Shown in pieces: positions 18,471-26,209 of a stretch of 64,000 nt of DNA. Below the pieces are notes generated by a model that did no database searches, had not been told where the DNA came from, and saw only the letters and a program-made list of their open reading frames with translations. The DNA lies in NCBI GenBank assembly GCA_002478145.1, contig DLMI01000059.1, positions 26,478-90,477 on the forward strand. Reading direction: 5' to 3'. The translations under genes and the position numbers were made by a program. This DNA comes from Acidobacteria bacterium UBA7540 (lineage in GTDB: Bacteria > Acidobacteriota > Terriglobia > UBA7540). The number at the start of each line of letters is the position of its first letter. Within the stretch, counting starts at the first letter, position 1.

Positions 18471-21400
18471 GTGTCTCGAACGTGGGCTTTGATGGTTGCC
18501 TTATGCGGCTTGCTGTTTTGCCCTCCGCCTGCCCAGGCTCAGGAGGGCCAAGGGAAGAACCCTTATCACAGCGAACTGTCGCAGCTACATGCTATGTTCG
18601 CGCAGACGCTTCCCGATTGGAAGGCGCACCAGGACAACCTTGCCCATGGCGAAGACTCGAGCTTAAACGATGCTGATTGGTCGCCCTTCCGTATCTCTGA
18701 AGCGTGGCAAAACGGCCCTGTGTGGTTCCGGCGCTGGGTCGAGATTCCACAGTCGATGGGAGGGTACAACATTCGGGGCCTACGTGTTCGGCTCGATCTG
18801 CGCGTGAGTGCGGAGGGCTCCTCGCAGGTGCGTGTCTTCTTCAATGGCGCACTCGCGGAGATGGCGGATGAGGATACCCAGCAACCCATTCTGCTCACCG
18901 AGAAGGCCGAGCCCGGCAAGAAGGTCCTGGTGGCCATCAATGTTCCCGCTGCTACAGGTCCGGCGCGCCTCGAGAACGCCGAGCTCCTGGTTGACTATCC
19001 CCCTGGCCGGCCCGATCCAGCCCTCATGTTCGATGAGATCCGGTCCGCGCAGGCAATGATCGCAGGGCTCTCTGCTGGCCAACCGGAGAGAGCAAAACAG
19101 CTCGACGACGCCGCAAAAACCCTCGACTTCGCTTCGCTCCAGCGTGGGGACCAGCAGGCTTTTGAGAATTCACTGAAGGCGGCGCAGGAAAAACTGCGGC
19201 CCCTCGGTGACTGGGCAAAGCAGTTTTCGGTGCGCGCGGTGGCCAACTCGCACATTGACATGGCGTGGCTCTGGCCCTGGACCGAGACTGTCGAGGTGGT
19301 ACGGAACACCTTCGGAACGGTACTGCAATTGATGCGTCAATATCCGGGCTTCATCTATGCGCAGTCAGCGGCGCAGGACTATGTCTGGATGGAGGAGAAG
19401 TATCCCGACCTATTCAAGGAGATTCAGCAACGGGTGAAGGAGGGCCGGTGGGAGATTGTGGGAGGCATGTGGGTCGAGCCTGACCTCAACATGCCAAGCG
19501 GAGAGTCCTTGGTGCGGCAAATCCTGGTCGGCAAGCGTTACTTCCAGCAAAAGTTTGGAGTTGAGGTGAGAATCGGCTGGAATCCCGATTCGTTTGGCTA
19601 CAATTGGCAACTCCCGCAAATCTACAAGCGATCAGGTCTTGATTACTTCGTTACGCAGAAGATGGCCTGGAACGACACCACAAAGTTCCCGTACAAGCTC
19701 TTCTGGTGGCAATCCCCGGATGGCAGCCGGATCCTTACCTATTTCCCGCACGACTACGTGAATGAAATTCAGCCGGTGCGGATCTCAGAAGATGTGGCTG
19801 AGTACGTTCCCAAGACGGGCTTGCCTGAGCTCATGCATCTTTATGGGATCGGCGACCACGGAGGGGGCCCGACCCGCACCATGCTTGACTCCGCCCGGCG
19901 CTGGCAGAACGGCCCCAACATTTTTCCCCAATTGACCTTCGGTACCGCACAATCCTTTTTCGATGATGTGGAGAAGAACGTCGCGCACCTCGAGATTCCG
20001 GTGTGGAACAACGAACTCTACTTCCAGTACCACCGCGGGGTTATGACGACTCAGTCTGAAACGAAGAAACGGATCCGCCAAAGCGAAGAACTCCTGCTGA
20101 ATGCTGAAAAGTTTTCTTCTCTGGCCATGCTGGATGGGCAGCCTTATGCACAGGAAGAGTTGGAAAACGGCTGGAAGAAGGTTCTGTTCGACCAGTTCCA
20201 CGACATCATGCCGGGTTCAGGAATTGCCATCAACTACGTTGACGCAGCCCGCGATCTGGGCGTGGTGGGATTATCCGGGAACAAGATCCTCCACAGTTCG
20301 CTGAAAACTCTCGCGGCGCGCGTCAATACCAACGGCGAGGGTGTTCCTGTGGTTCTCTTCAATCCACTCAGTTGGGCTCGCACGGACGTCACGGAAGCCG
20401 AGGCACAGTTCCCGTCGAAATTCGTCCCGCAGGGCGGGATCGAGGTGCGCGACTCGGCCGGGACGGTTCTTCCCTCATCCGTATTCTCCCGGGACGACAC
20501 AACACATACCGTGAAGATCAGGTTCCTGGCCAAGTCCGTGCCTGCCATGGGCTATGCGGTTTTCCATGTTATATCTGACCGGTTTGTGCATCCAGCCGAC
20601 ACCCTGACCACCCTCAAAGCCAGCGCAGAGGGGATGGAAAATGAATTCGTGAGCCTCAAAGTGGACTCCAAAACGGGTTGCATCACCAGCTTGCTCAACA
20701 AGCACGACGGCCACGAAGCCCTGGCGCCAGGGGCCTGTGGCAACCTCCTCCAGACCTTCGTGGACAAGCCGAAGGAATACGATGCCTGGAACATCGATGC
20801 CAATTTCGAGGACCACATGTGGGATCTGAAGGATGCGGAGGACGTAAAACTGATTGAGAATACGCCGGTGCGCGCGGTGATTCGAGTGAAGAAGAAGTTC
20901 CAGAACTCGACGTTTGTCCAGGACATCTGCATGTACCCGGGGGTGCCCCGTGTAGACGTCAACATGCAGGCCGACTGGCATGAAAAGCATATCCTGCTGA
21001 AGGTCGCATTCCCGGTGAGCGTGCAAAGCAATTACGCCACCTATGAAATTCCTTACGGAAACATCCAGCGGCCGACCACCAGGAACACTCCCGAGGAAAA
21101 AGCCATGTTTGAAGTGCCGGCTCTTCGCTGGGGCGACCTCTCCGACACCAGCCACGGGCTCAGCTTGCTGAATGCGAGCAAGTATGGTTACGATGCCAAG
21201 GGAAACGTCATCCGCCTGTCCTTGTTGAGATCTCCCGCCTGGCCTGACGCGCACGCCGACGAGGGCTTCCACGAATTTACCTATGCCCTTTATCCGCACG
21301 CCGGCAACTGGAAAGCCGCGGAAACTGAGCGGCGCGGCTTCGAGCTCAACTTCCCACTGATTCCGGTCACCACCGAGGCCCGCCAGGGCGTGCTTCCCGC

Positions 21401-21707
21401 TTCATACTCCTTCACGCAGATCGAGCCTGGCAACGTGATTCTGACGGCCGTCAAGAAGGCTGAAGACAGTGCCGCGCTGGTATTCCGGTTCTTCGAGTTC
21501 GAAGGAAAAACCAGTCAGGTTCGTCTGCATTTCCCCGAAGCCGCCACCCAAGCCGCACAAGTGAACCTGATGGAAAAGCAGGATGCTCCGCTCTCACTCC
21601 AGGACGGCGGGAAGGAAACAACGGTAACTGTCCATCCTTACGAGATCGTGACCGTCAAAGCCTGGTTCGGCAAACCCAGCGGCCGCCAGGCTGGGGGAGG
21701 ACGATAA
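18471..21707 (+). CDS. Secreted GH38 alpha-mannosidase
   Basis: 1078 residues. The catalytic (beta/alpha)7 domain has the GH38 zinc-binding NSHIDMAWLWPW, the nucleophile region GWNPDSFGYNWQLPQIY and a later HDIMPGSG; the C-terminal half is the usual beta-sandwich series. A signal peptide (WALMVALCGLLFCPPPAQAQ) indicates export. I start at the GTG at 18471 because TAGGAG lies 4-8 bases upstream and this gives an Arg-containing n-region; the longer frame from 18249 passes through a palindromic repeat. It hydrolyses alpha-mannosides, probably from host, plant or microbial glycans. Confidence 0.9.
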   Translation: MSRTWALMVALCGLLFCPPPAQAQEGQGKNPYHSELSQLHAMFAQTLPDWKAHQDNLAHGEDSSLNDADWSPFRISEAWQNGPVWFRRWVEIPQSMGGYNIRGLRVRLDLRVSAEGSSQVRVFFNGALAEMADEDTQQPILLTEKAEPGKKVLVAINVPAATGPARLENAELLVDYPPGRPDPALMFDEIRSAQAMIAGLSAGQPERAKQLDDAAKTLDFASLQRGDQQAFENSLKAAQEKLRPLGDWAKQFSVRAVANSHIDMAWLWPWTETVEVVRNTFGTVLQLMRQYPGFIYAQSAAQDYVWMEEKYPDLFKEIQQRVKEGRWEIVGGMWVEPDLNMPSGESLVRQILVGKRYFQQKFGVEVRIGWNPDSFGYNWQLPQIYKRSGLDYFVTQKMAWNDTTKFPYKLFWWQSPDGSRILTYFPHDYVNEIQPVRISEDVAEYVPKTGLPELMHLYGIGDHGGGPTRTMLDSARRWQNGPNIFPQLTFGTAQSFFDDVEKNVAHLEIPVWNNELYFQYHRGVMTTQSETKKRIRQSEELLLNAEKFSSLAMLDGQPYAQEELENGWKKVLFDQFHDIMPGSGIAINYVDAARDLGVVGLSGNKILHSSLKTLAARVNTNGEGVPVVLFNPLSWARTDVTEAEAQFPSKFVPQGGIEVRDSAGTVLPSSVFSRDDTTHTVKIRFLAKSVPAMGYAVFHVISDRFVHPADTLTTLKASAEGMENEFVSLKVDSKTGCITSLLNKHDGHEALAPGACGNLLQTFVDKPKEYDAWNIDANFEDHMWDLKDAEDVKLIENTPVRAVIRVKKKFQNSTFVQDICMYPGVPRVDVNMQADWHEKHILLKVAFPVSVQSNYATYEIPYGNIQRPTTRNTPEEKAMFEVPALRWGDLSDTSHGLSLLNASKYGYDAKGNVIRLSLLRSPAWPDAHADEGFHEFTYALYPHAGNWKAAETERRGFELNFPLIPVTTEARQGVLPASYSFTQIEPGNVILTAVKKAEDSAALVFRFFEFEGKTSQVRLHFPEAATQAAQVNLMEKQDAPLSLQDGGKETTVTVHPYEIVTVKAWFGKPSGRQAGGGR

Positions 21708-21899
21708 ACCTGAAATCGCAAGTTCGAGTTCGGGTGTGTCGTAGGAACAATGCGCGTACCCCGTGCTTGTCATCCTGAGGGGCCCGCCGTTCTTATTGGC
21801 GGACGACGAACCCGCCGCGGCGGGCGCTACCTGCTTAATAACGAGACTTATGGCGCGATTGACAATGACCCGAGAGGACGGTATCGTAAATTCAGGTGT

Positions 21900-22169
21900 A
21901 TGAAGCTGAAAGCGAAGGTCATGGAAGCGGAAAAGAACGTAAGGCTGTCCAAGGGGCTGCTCGCGAAAGTCGCGAATGCCGCGCGGGCGGAGAACAGGAC
22001 ACCAGACGAGCTGCTGGAGGATGCCGCAGAGTTGTACCTTAAGAACCGGCGCTGGCAGGAGCTGCTGGAGTTCGGCGAGAAGAACGCCCGTAACCTGGGC
22101 CTGACAGGGGAAGACGTACCCCGCCTCATTGCAGAAGCGCGCCGCGAGCAAGAAGAGCGTGGCCGGTAA
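21900..22169 (+). CDS. Antitoxin of a PIN-type toxin-antitoxin pair
   Basis: 89 residues, highly charged and helical (VRLSKGLLAKVANAARAEN, TPDELLEDAAELYLKNRRW), consistent with a ribbon-helix-helix type antitoxin, although the N-terminal strand is not diagnostic. Translation could begin at 21900 or at the ATG at 21921. The stop (TAA 22167-22169) abuts the GTG of the PIN toxin. By position it neutralises the toxin and represses the operon. Confidence 0.65.
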   Translation: MKLKAKVMEAEKNVRLSKGLLAKVANAARAENRTPDELLEDAAELYLKNRRWQELLEFGEKNARNLGLTGEDVPRLIAEARREQEERGR

Positions 22170-22580
22170 GTGCATTTCGTTACTGCAGACACCAACATCT
22201 ACATTTCGGGGCTGAATTTCAGCGGGCCTCCCCGGCGCTTTCTGAATCTGGCGCGGGCAGGAGGCATACGCCTTGCCATCTCCGAAGCCGTGATGGAAGA
22301 AACTCTGAGGGTGCTCAGAGAGAAGTTCCACTGGCCGGAAGACGCTCCGCGCGAGGCGGAAGCGAGTATCAGCGAGTTCACGGAGCGGGTGAAGCCCGCA
22401 CAGGTGGTCGACGTGATCAAGGAGGACCCGGCCGATAACCGGATCCTAGAATGTGCCGCCGCGGCGAAGTCGGACTTCATCGTCACGGGAGATCAACATT
22501 TGTTGCGGCTGGGGCGCTACGGCAACATCCGAATCACTAAGGTGGCAGACTTTCTGGACTTGGTCGCCACGGCTGATTAG
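22170..22580 (+). CDS. PIN-domain ribonuclease toxin (VapC-like)
   Basis: 136 residues with the PIN acidic set: TADTNIYISGL at the N-terminus, a central Glu (AVMEETLRVL), and DPADNRILECAAAAKSDFIV followed by TGDQHLL. This belongs to the 'putative toxin, PIN family' group that cleaves RNA. The GTG at 22170 starts directly after the antitoxin stop, so the two are coupled. Confidence 0.85.
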   Translation: MHFVTADTNIYISGLNFSGPPRRFLNLARAGGIRLAISEAVMEETLRVLREKFHWPEDAPREAEASISEFTERVKPAQVVDVIKEDPADNRILECAAAAKSDFIVTGDQHLLRLGRYGNIRITKVADFLDLVATAD

Positions 22581-22643
22581 TTTTTTGGATCAGCCGTGGG
22601 TTTGTCCCCGCCAAAAACCCTCGTTCAAGAACCGCTGACCGGC

Positions 22644-22775
22644 ATGGCAATCCGGCGCCTGCATGCATTCCAGAAGAATTCGAGGAGGGACCTCGCCACG
22701 TCCAAGCGGGATATGGACTTCATCCGCCAGCGCTTGGCTGGGGCCGAACGTCTCCACCGAGAAAGGCAAAACTGA
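22644..22775 (+). pseudogene. 3' remnant of a HigB/phage Gp49-like toxin
   Basis: The frame ending at TGA 22773-22775 reads MAIRRLHAFQKNSRRDLATS then KRDMDFIRQRLAG, which is the C-terminal third of Gp49/HigB toxins (family pattern LLHaFvKKtqkTP...ei..A..R). The upstream frame is open only to a stop at 22578-22580 and lacks the family's N-terminal two thirds. The TGA is one base before the ATG of the XRE antitoxin, the normal toxin-antitoxin spacing. So the toxin has been truncated while its antitoxin survives. Confidence 0.65.
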
Positions 22776-22776
22776 C

Positions 22777-23109
22777 ATGTCCACCCGAACGAAAAAGCCG
22801 GTCACGTCCGAAAGGAGCAGTGGGAACGTCTTCGCCGACCTCGGGCTTCCTCATCCGGAACAGGAACTCCTGAAAGCGCGGCTCACGCTCCAGATTTACC
22901 GTCTCATCAAGGAGCGCGGCCTCACCCAAGCGCAAGCCGGGGAGATCCTCGGCATTCAGCAGCCCCGCGTGTCCGCCTTGATGCGCAACCGCGCCGGCGC
23001 CTTCTCCGTCGAGCGACTTATGGATTTTCTCACCGCCCTTGGGCAAGACGTGGAGATTACGGTCCGACCCACGCGCAAGGAACACGGCGAGGTGTGCGTG
23101 ATCGTGTGA
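22777..23109 (+). CDS. XRE-family antitoxin (HigA-like, HTH_37/COG5606 type)
   Basis: 110 residues. The helix-turn-helix is KERGLTQAQAGEILGIQQPR followed by VSALMRN; the C-terminal FSVERLMDFLTALGQDVEI is characteristic of the antitoxins that accompany phage Gp49-like toxins. The ATG at 22777 follows the remnant toxin by one base. With its toxin broken it may be an orphan antitoxin protecting against related systems. Confidence 0.85.
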   Translation: MSTRTKKPVTSERSSGNVFADLGLPHPEQELLKARLTLQIYRLIKERGLTQAQAGEILGIQQPRVSALMRNRAGAFSVERLMDFLTALGQDVEITVRPTRKEHGEVCVIV

Positions 23110-23276
23110 CCCGCAACACCGACCCCATCCCCTTCAGGAACGGGGCGCATACCCGAGAACACTGTATGCGCCACCCGTGCGCCGCACCATATTGGGCAGG
23201 GCGAGCGCCGCCGGCGTTTCGGAAACCGGGACGAGCGCCTGAGAGGGATTGGAGCTGGCGAGTTAACTGGGCGTGG

Positions 23277-23714
23277 TCAGGGCGTCTCCGTGACTGGCGC
23301 GTCAGGGGCCTTCAGCCATTCGAGCATGGCCGCGGGCGTCACGATGCGCGTGGCGCCGTGCCGTTTCAGGGCAAGCAGACCCTTGTCTCCGGTGACGAGA
23401 AACGCGGCCTTGCTGGCGGCGGCGAGCGCCAGCAGGAAGCTGTCCTTGGCGTCCCGCGCTGCGCCGGAAGGCGGCGGCTTGGGGTAGCAGAGGGCTAGGT
23501 CGTGAAGGGTCGCGGCAAAAAGCTCTGCATCGCTTCTGCGCAATCTTGCCCGGAAGAAAGGTCGCTCGAGGACTTCGCGGAGTTCCGCGAGGAGCTCATC
23601 GGAGATGACCAGCGTGAACCGTTTCTGCTCCCAGGCGGCGAGCAGCTTGGCCGGCGCCCCACGGGGCAAGAGCTGGGCGGAGAGCAGGACGTTGGTGTCG
23701 AGGATGAGGCGCAT
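23277..23714 (-). CDS. PIN-domain toxin (putative TA toxin, PIN family)
   Basis: 145 residues. Acidic residues sit in LILDTNVLLSAQL, ISDELLAELREVL and DAKDSFLLALAAASKAAFLV followed by TGDKGLL, the standard PIN arrangement. Its ATG overlaps the stop of the antitoxin gene (ATGA at 23714), so the pair is co-translated. RNA target unknown. Not closely alike in sequence to the PIN toxin at 22170. Confidence 0.85.
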   Translation of the reverse strand: MRLILDTNVLLSAQLLPRGAPAKLLAAWEQKRFTLVISDELLAELREVLERPFFRARLRRSDAELFAATLHDLALCYPKPPPSGAARDAKDSFLLALAAASKAAFLVTGDKGLLALKRHGATRIVTPAAMLEWLKAPDAPVTETP

Positions 23715-23989
23715 CAGGTCCGCGTGGCGCGGCGGCGGTATCGTTCTGCGCGGACGGCCTCGACCGCGTCGTCAATTTCCTTCTGGAGTTGGTCTTCGGG
23801 GACGTCGGCGAAACGCTCGCGCGCGGCGCTGACGGTCTGGTGAAAGACGCGCCAGCGGACGGCCTCCTCGATGAACTTGGAGAGAGCGCCCTTTTTCAGG
23901 CCCCGAGAGCCGAGGAAAGAGCGCAGCGTGAGATCGGTTTCCTTGGACCAGGTGATAGTCACCCGGGTCGTTTCTTGGGACTCGGACAT
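23714..23989 (-). CDS. Ribbon-helix-helix type antitoxin
   Basis: 91 residues. An N-terminal strand (TRVTITWSKETDLTLRSFL) and helices (KKGALSKFIEEAVRWRVF) match an RHH DNA-binding fold, followed by a charged C-terminal toxin-wrapping helix. GAGGAG lies upstream of the ATG, and its stop overlaps the start of the PIN toxin. Confidence 0.75.
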   Translation of the reverse strand: MSESQETTRVTITWSKETDLTLRSFLGSRGLKKGALSKFIEEAVRWRVFHQTVSAARERFADVPEDQLQKEIDDAVEAVRAERYRRRATRT

Positions 23990-24330
23990 CGGGGCTCCTC
24001 AGCACATAAGCATGTATCCACTTGTCAGTCTATACGACTAAGCGCCGTCCGTCCAGCGCATAATAACGTCCTTTTTCAATCGCTTCGGACGAAAGACAGG
24101 GAAAGGGCTCTTCTGCCACACCTCGGCGCCCTGTGCGGGCTGCCCGTTGAGCCGTTGGGTTTGACCATCACCCAGGCTGACGCCAGCGCTGGAGTTATGC
24201 CCCCATCATGGTCGATTCGTCCGCACACAAGAAGGCACACAAACTGGGAACATGCCCCGCTACTCTACCTGCTCTCTAGTCAGCGGGTGCGGGTGCCGTC
24301 CCGGGCAGACCGAAACAGACTTCATGTCTC

Positions 24331-24359
24331 TTGACAAGCGAAACAAGATAGGCTACAAC
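24331..24359 (+). promoter_or_regulatory. Promoter-like element with no recognisable gene downstream
   Basis: TTGACA at 24331-24336 and TACAAC at 24354-24359 with a 17-base spacer. The DNA downstream on this strand is the repeat tract, so a transcript would be non-coding or encode an unknown small peptide. Confidence 0.35.
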
Positions 24360-24557
24360 AGTGAGCTGAGGGTGTGCCGGAGGACATGGCCACCTGGGAA
24401 CACTTTGTTACCGTGCGGCCCGGATGCCCTAAGCTGCTCTGGAGGACATGCCAAGTGCGACGAAAAGGCCGGAAGGATTCCTGCTCCGCCACGGACAATA
24501 AGTCTGAGCCTAGAAGGGAAAGGAAAAAGGAATTCTTAAAAATGAACGACCGACGCG

Positions 24558-24670
24558 GGAATGTCTATGAAAACAAAGGACCGCTTTGGAAGACTGGGTG
24601 GCAAAGCTGGAATGTTATAGAAAACAAAGGCACTTACGAGTTTAAAGCGCGAATGTTGTTGAAAAGACAG
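24558..24670 (+). repeat. Three degenerate tandem repeats (AATGT-TATGAAAACAAAGG core)
   Basis: Copies at 24558-24579, 24609-24630 and 24651-24670, 51 and 42 bases apart, share the core GAATGTxTATGAAAACAAAGG with the third more diverged. They precede the micro-repeat blocks directly. Confidence 0.6.
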
Positions 24671-24812
24671 GTAGTTAGTAGGTCGCAGGTCGTAGGTGGG
24701 GGAAGAACCGCGGCCAACCTTCGACTGTTGACCGTTGACTGTTGACTGTCTTGGTAGGTGCCAGGTGGGCGAAGAACAGGATTCAGGTCTCGGGATTCAG
24801 GAACCAGGATCA
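24669..24812. repeat. Three consecutive micro-repeat blocks
   Basis: Block 1 (24669-24700) iterates gtag/ggtcgcaggtcgtagg; block 2 (24719-24751) iterates ttgact/ttgacc (gttgaccgttgactgttgac); block 3 (24768-24812) iterates ggattcagg (ggattcaggtctcgggattc). Between blocks 1-2 and 2-3 the phrase 'aggt..aggtggg.gaagaac' occurs twice. Each block consists of 2-4 imperfect copies of a 7-12-base word, with the word differing between blocks. Confidence 0.65.
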
Positions 24813-25139
24813 GAAGACGGAAGGCGGAGTCTGCACGACAGCAGGACGCACGTGGCGCTCAATTTCGACCGCCGCGCCCGAGCGTCTTTCCATTTCGAGG
24901 TCGAAGAAATTCTGCAGGTTCAGCCAGAACTCCGGGTTGGTCTTGAAGTAACGCGCCAGCCGCAATGCGGTGTCGGCAGTAATGCGGCGGCGCTCGTGCA
25001 CAATTTCACCGATCCGGGTCGCCGGCACGTGAAGGTCGAGCGCCAGCCTGTTGCTGGTAAGACCGAGCGGCTTCATGAAATCCTCGCGGAGGATCTCGCC
25101 GGGATGGACAGGAGGCATGAGGGTTTCCGGCTTGCTCAT
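24810..25139 (-). CDS. higA: HigA-type antitoxin
   Basis: 109 residues. The opening PPVHPGEILREDFMKPLGLT is the HigA/VapI addiction-module antidote signature, followed by a helix-turn-helix (SNRLALDLHVPATRIGEIV) and ALRLARYFKTNPEFWLNLQ. It lies 12 bases downstream of the toxin gene on the same strand, i.e. toxin-first order as is typical of HigBA. Confidence 0.9.
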   Translation of the reverse strand: MSKPETLMPPVHPGEILREDFMKPLGLTSNRLALDLHVPATRIGEIVHERRRITADTALRLARYFKTNPEFWLNLQNFFDLEMERRSGAAVEIERHVRPAVVQTPPSVF

Positions 25140-25151
25140 GATTACTTCTCC

Positions 25152-25430
25152 TCAGTGGTAATCCACAATCTCCACTTCGTAGGCATAACCCTCACGCCAA
25201 ACGAAGCAGATCCGCCACTGGTCGTTGATTCGAATGGAATGCTGTCCGTTCTGGTTGCCCCCCAAGGCCTCCAAATGATTCCCGGGCGGAGAAGCCAGAA
25301 CCTCTAACTCCGTGGCGGCGTGAAGCTGGAGCAATTTGCGCAACGCGACCCGCTCAAAGGCGCGGAACCGCTGGCTGTGATGGTAATGAAAAAGCTCTTC
25401 CGTCTCCCGCGAGCGAAAGCTCCTGATCAC
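25152..25430 (-). CDS. higB: HigB-type RelE-superfamily mRNA interferase toxin
   Basis: 92 residues, the usual HigB length. Recognisable parts are an N-terminal MIRSFRSRETEELFH, a proline/glycine turn LASPPGNHLEALGGNQNGQH, then SIRINDQWRICFVWREGYAY and a C-terminal VEIVDYH with the catalytic-type tyrosine-histidine end. It begins with GTG (25430) and leads a two-gene operon with higA. Confidence 0.9.
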   Translation of the reverse strand: MIRSFRSRETEELFHYHHSQRFRAFERVALRKLLQLHAATELEVLASPPGNHLEALGGNQNGQHSIRINDQWRICFVWREGYAYEVEIVDYH

Positions 25431-25461
25431 CCCTGAAAGATACTACGTGCCACGTAATACG

Positions 25462-26022
25462 TCAACCGGTAGCGCGTTCGAGATACTTTCCCTCTGAAGT
25501 GTCCACGGTGATGACTTCGCCTTCGTCGATAAATGGCGGGACCTGTACCGTGAGGCCGGTTTCGAGCTTGGCGGCTTTCGTGACGTTGGTGGCAGAAGCT
25601 CCCTTTTTGCCAGGTTCAGTCTCCACGACTTTCAGGTCCACGGTTGCCGGCAGCTCGATATCCACCGGCCTTCCCTCGAACAACTGCACCTTAATGACCA
25701 CATCCGGAACGAGGTAGGAGGCGCGGTCCTCGATAACGGACTTGTGCAGGCCGATCTGTTCGTAGTTCTGCGTGTTCATGAAGAAAAAAGAATCGCCGTC
25801 GGAATAAAGGTACTGCATTTCGACTTCATCGAGATTGGCTCTCTCGACCGTGTCCTCAGATCGGAAGCGGTGATCGATGAGCGCGCCGGTGCGCAGGTTG
25901 CGCATGCGGGCCTGAACGAAAGCACGTAGGTTCCCCGGCGTGCGGTGCTCAGCCTTGTGAATGGTGAAGAGTTCGCCGTTGTGTTGGATGACCATACCTG
26001 GCCGCATATCATTGGCATTCAT
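25462..26022 (-). CDS. efp: Translation elongation factor P
   Basis: 186 residues, full EF-P length with the KOW-like N-domain and two OB domains (IELPATVDLKVVETEPG, TKAAKLETGLTVQVPPFIDE). EF-P relieves ribosome stalling at polyproline. The domain I tip reads HRTPGNLRAF where the textbook form is PGKGxAF, so the position of the lysine that EpmA/GenX modifies is Asn here, and there is no Arg in the exact EarP-target context either. The start is the ATG at 26022. Monocistronic between higB and GH35. Confidence 0.95.
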   Translation of the reverse strand: MNANDMRPGMVIQHNGELFTIHKAEHRTPGNLRAFVQARMRNLRTGALIDHRFRSEDTVERANLDEVEMQYLYSDGDSFFFMNTQNYEQIGLHKSVIEDRASYLVPDVVIKVQLFEGRPVDIELPATVDLKVVETEPGKKGASATNVTKAAKLETGLTVQVPPFIDEGEVITVDTSEGKYLERATG

Positions 26023-26108
26023 GATAGAGATCCTTCGAGTGGAATGGGATGGGGCTTAAACGAGGGGGGAAACCCAAGCAGTCCGGTCCCGCAGCACCCC
26101 AAAAGATC

Positions 26109-26137
26109 ATTGTTGCATCTTCTTCCTACGGCGTCAA
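26109..26137 (-). promoter_or_regulatory. Probable efp promoter
   Basis: Minus-strand TTGACG (26137-26132) and AACAAT (26114-26109) are separated by 17 bases, about 87 bases upstream of the efp ATG. Four of six consensus bases in the -10 and five of six in the -35. Confidence 0.35.
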
Positions 26138-26209
26138 TCCGGCGTCGCAATCTTGTTGCTGATTGATACATTCCATTCGTCATCCAAGGAAAACCCCTAC
26201 TATGAACTC

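Larger units (their letters stand above)
24006..24809. other. Gene-poor region with orphan promoter-like site and repeats
   Basis: About 800 bases without a convincing gene. It holds, in order: the upstream region of the RHH antitoxin (left); a TTGACA-17 bp-TACAAC promoter-like element on the + strand at 24331-24359; a repeated GGAGGACATG (24379 and 24441); three degenerate copies of GAATGT(T)TATGAAAACAAAGG at 24558, 24609 and 24651; and three blocks of micro-repeats (24669-24700, 24719-24751, 24768-24812). Open frames here show no conserved protein and are made of these repeats. Confidence 0.55.

Noticed and set aside
24374..24745. Open frame of 123 codons on the + strand
   Set aside because: Its sequence is built from the AATGT-AAACAAAGG repeats and micro-repeats (NVYENKG, NVIENKG...); there is no conserved domain and no ribosome-binding site of note.
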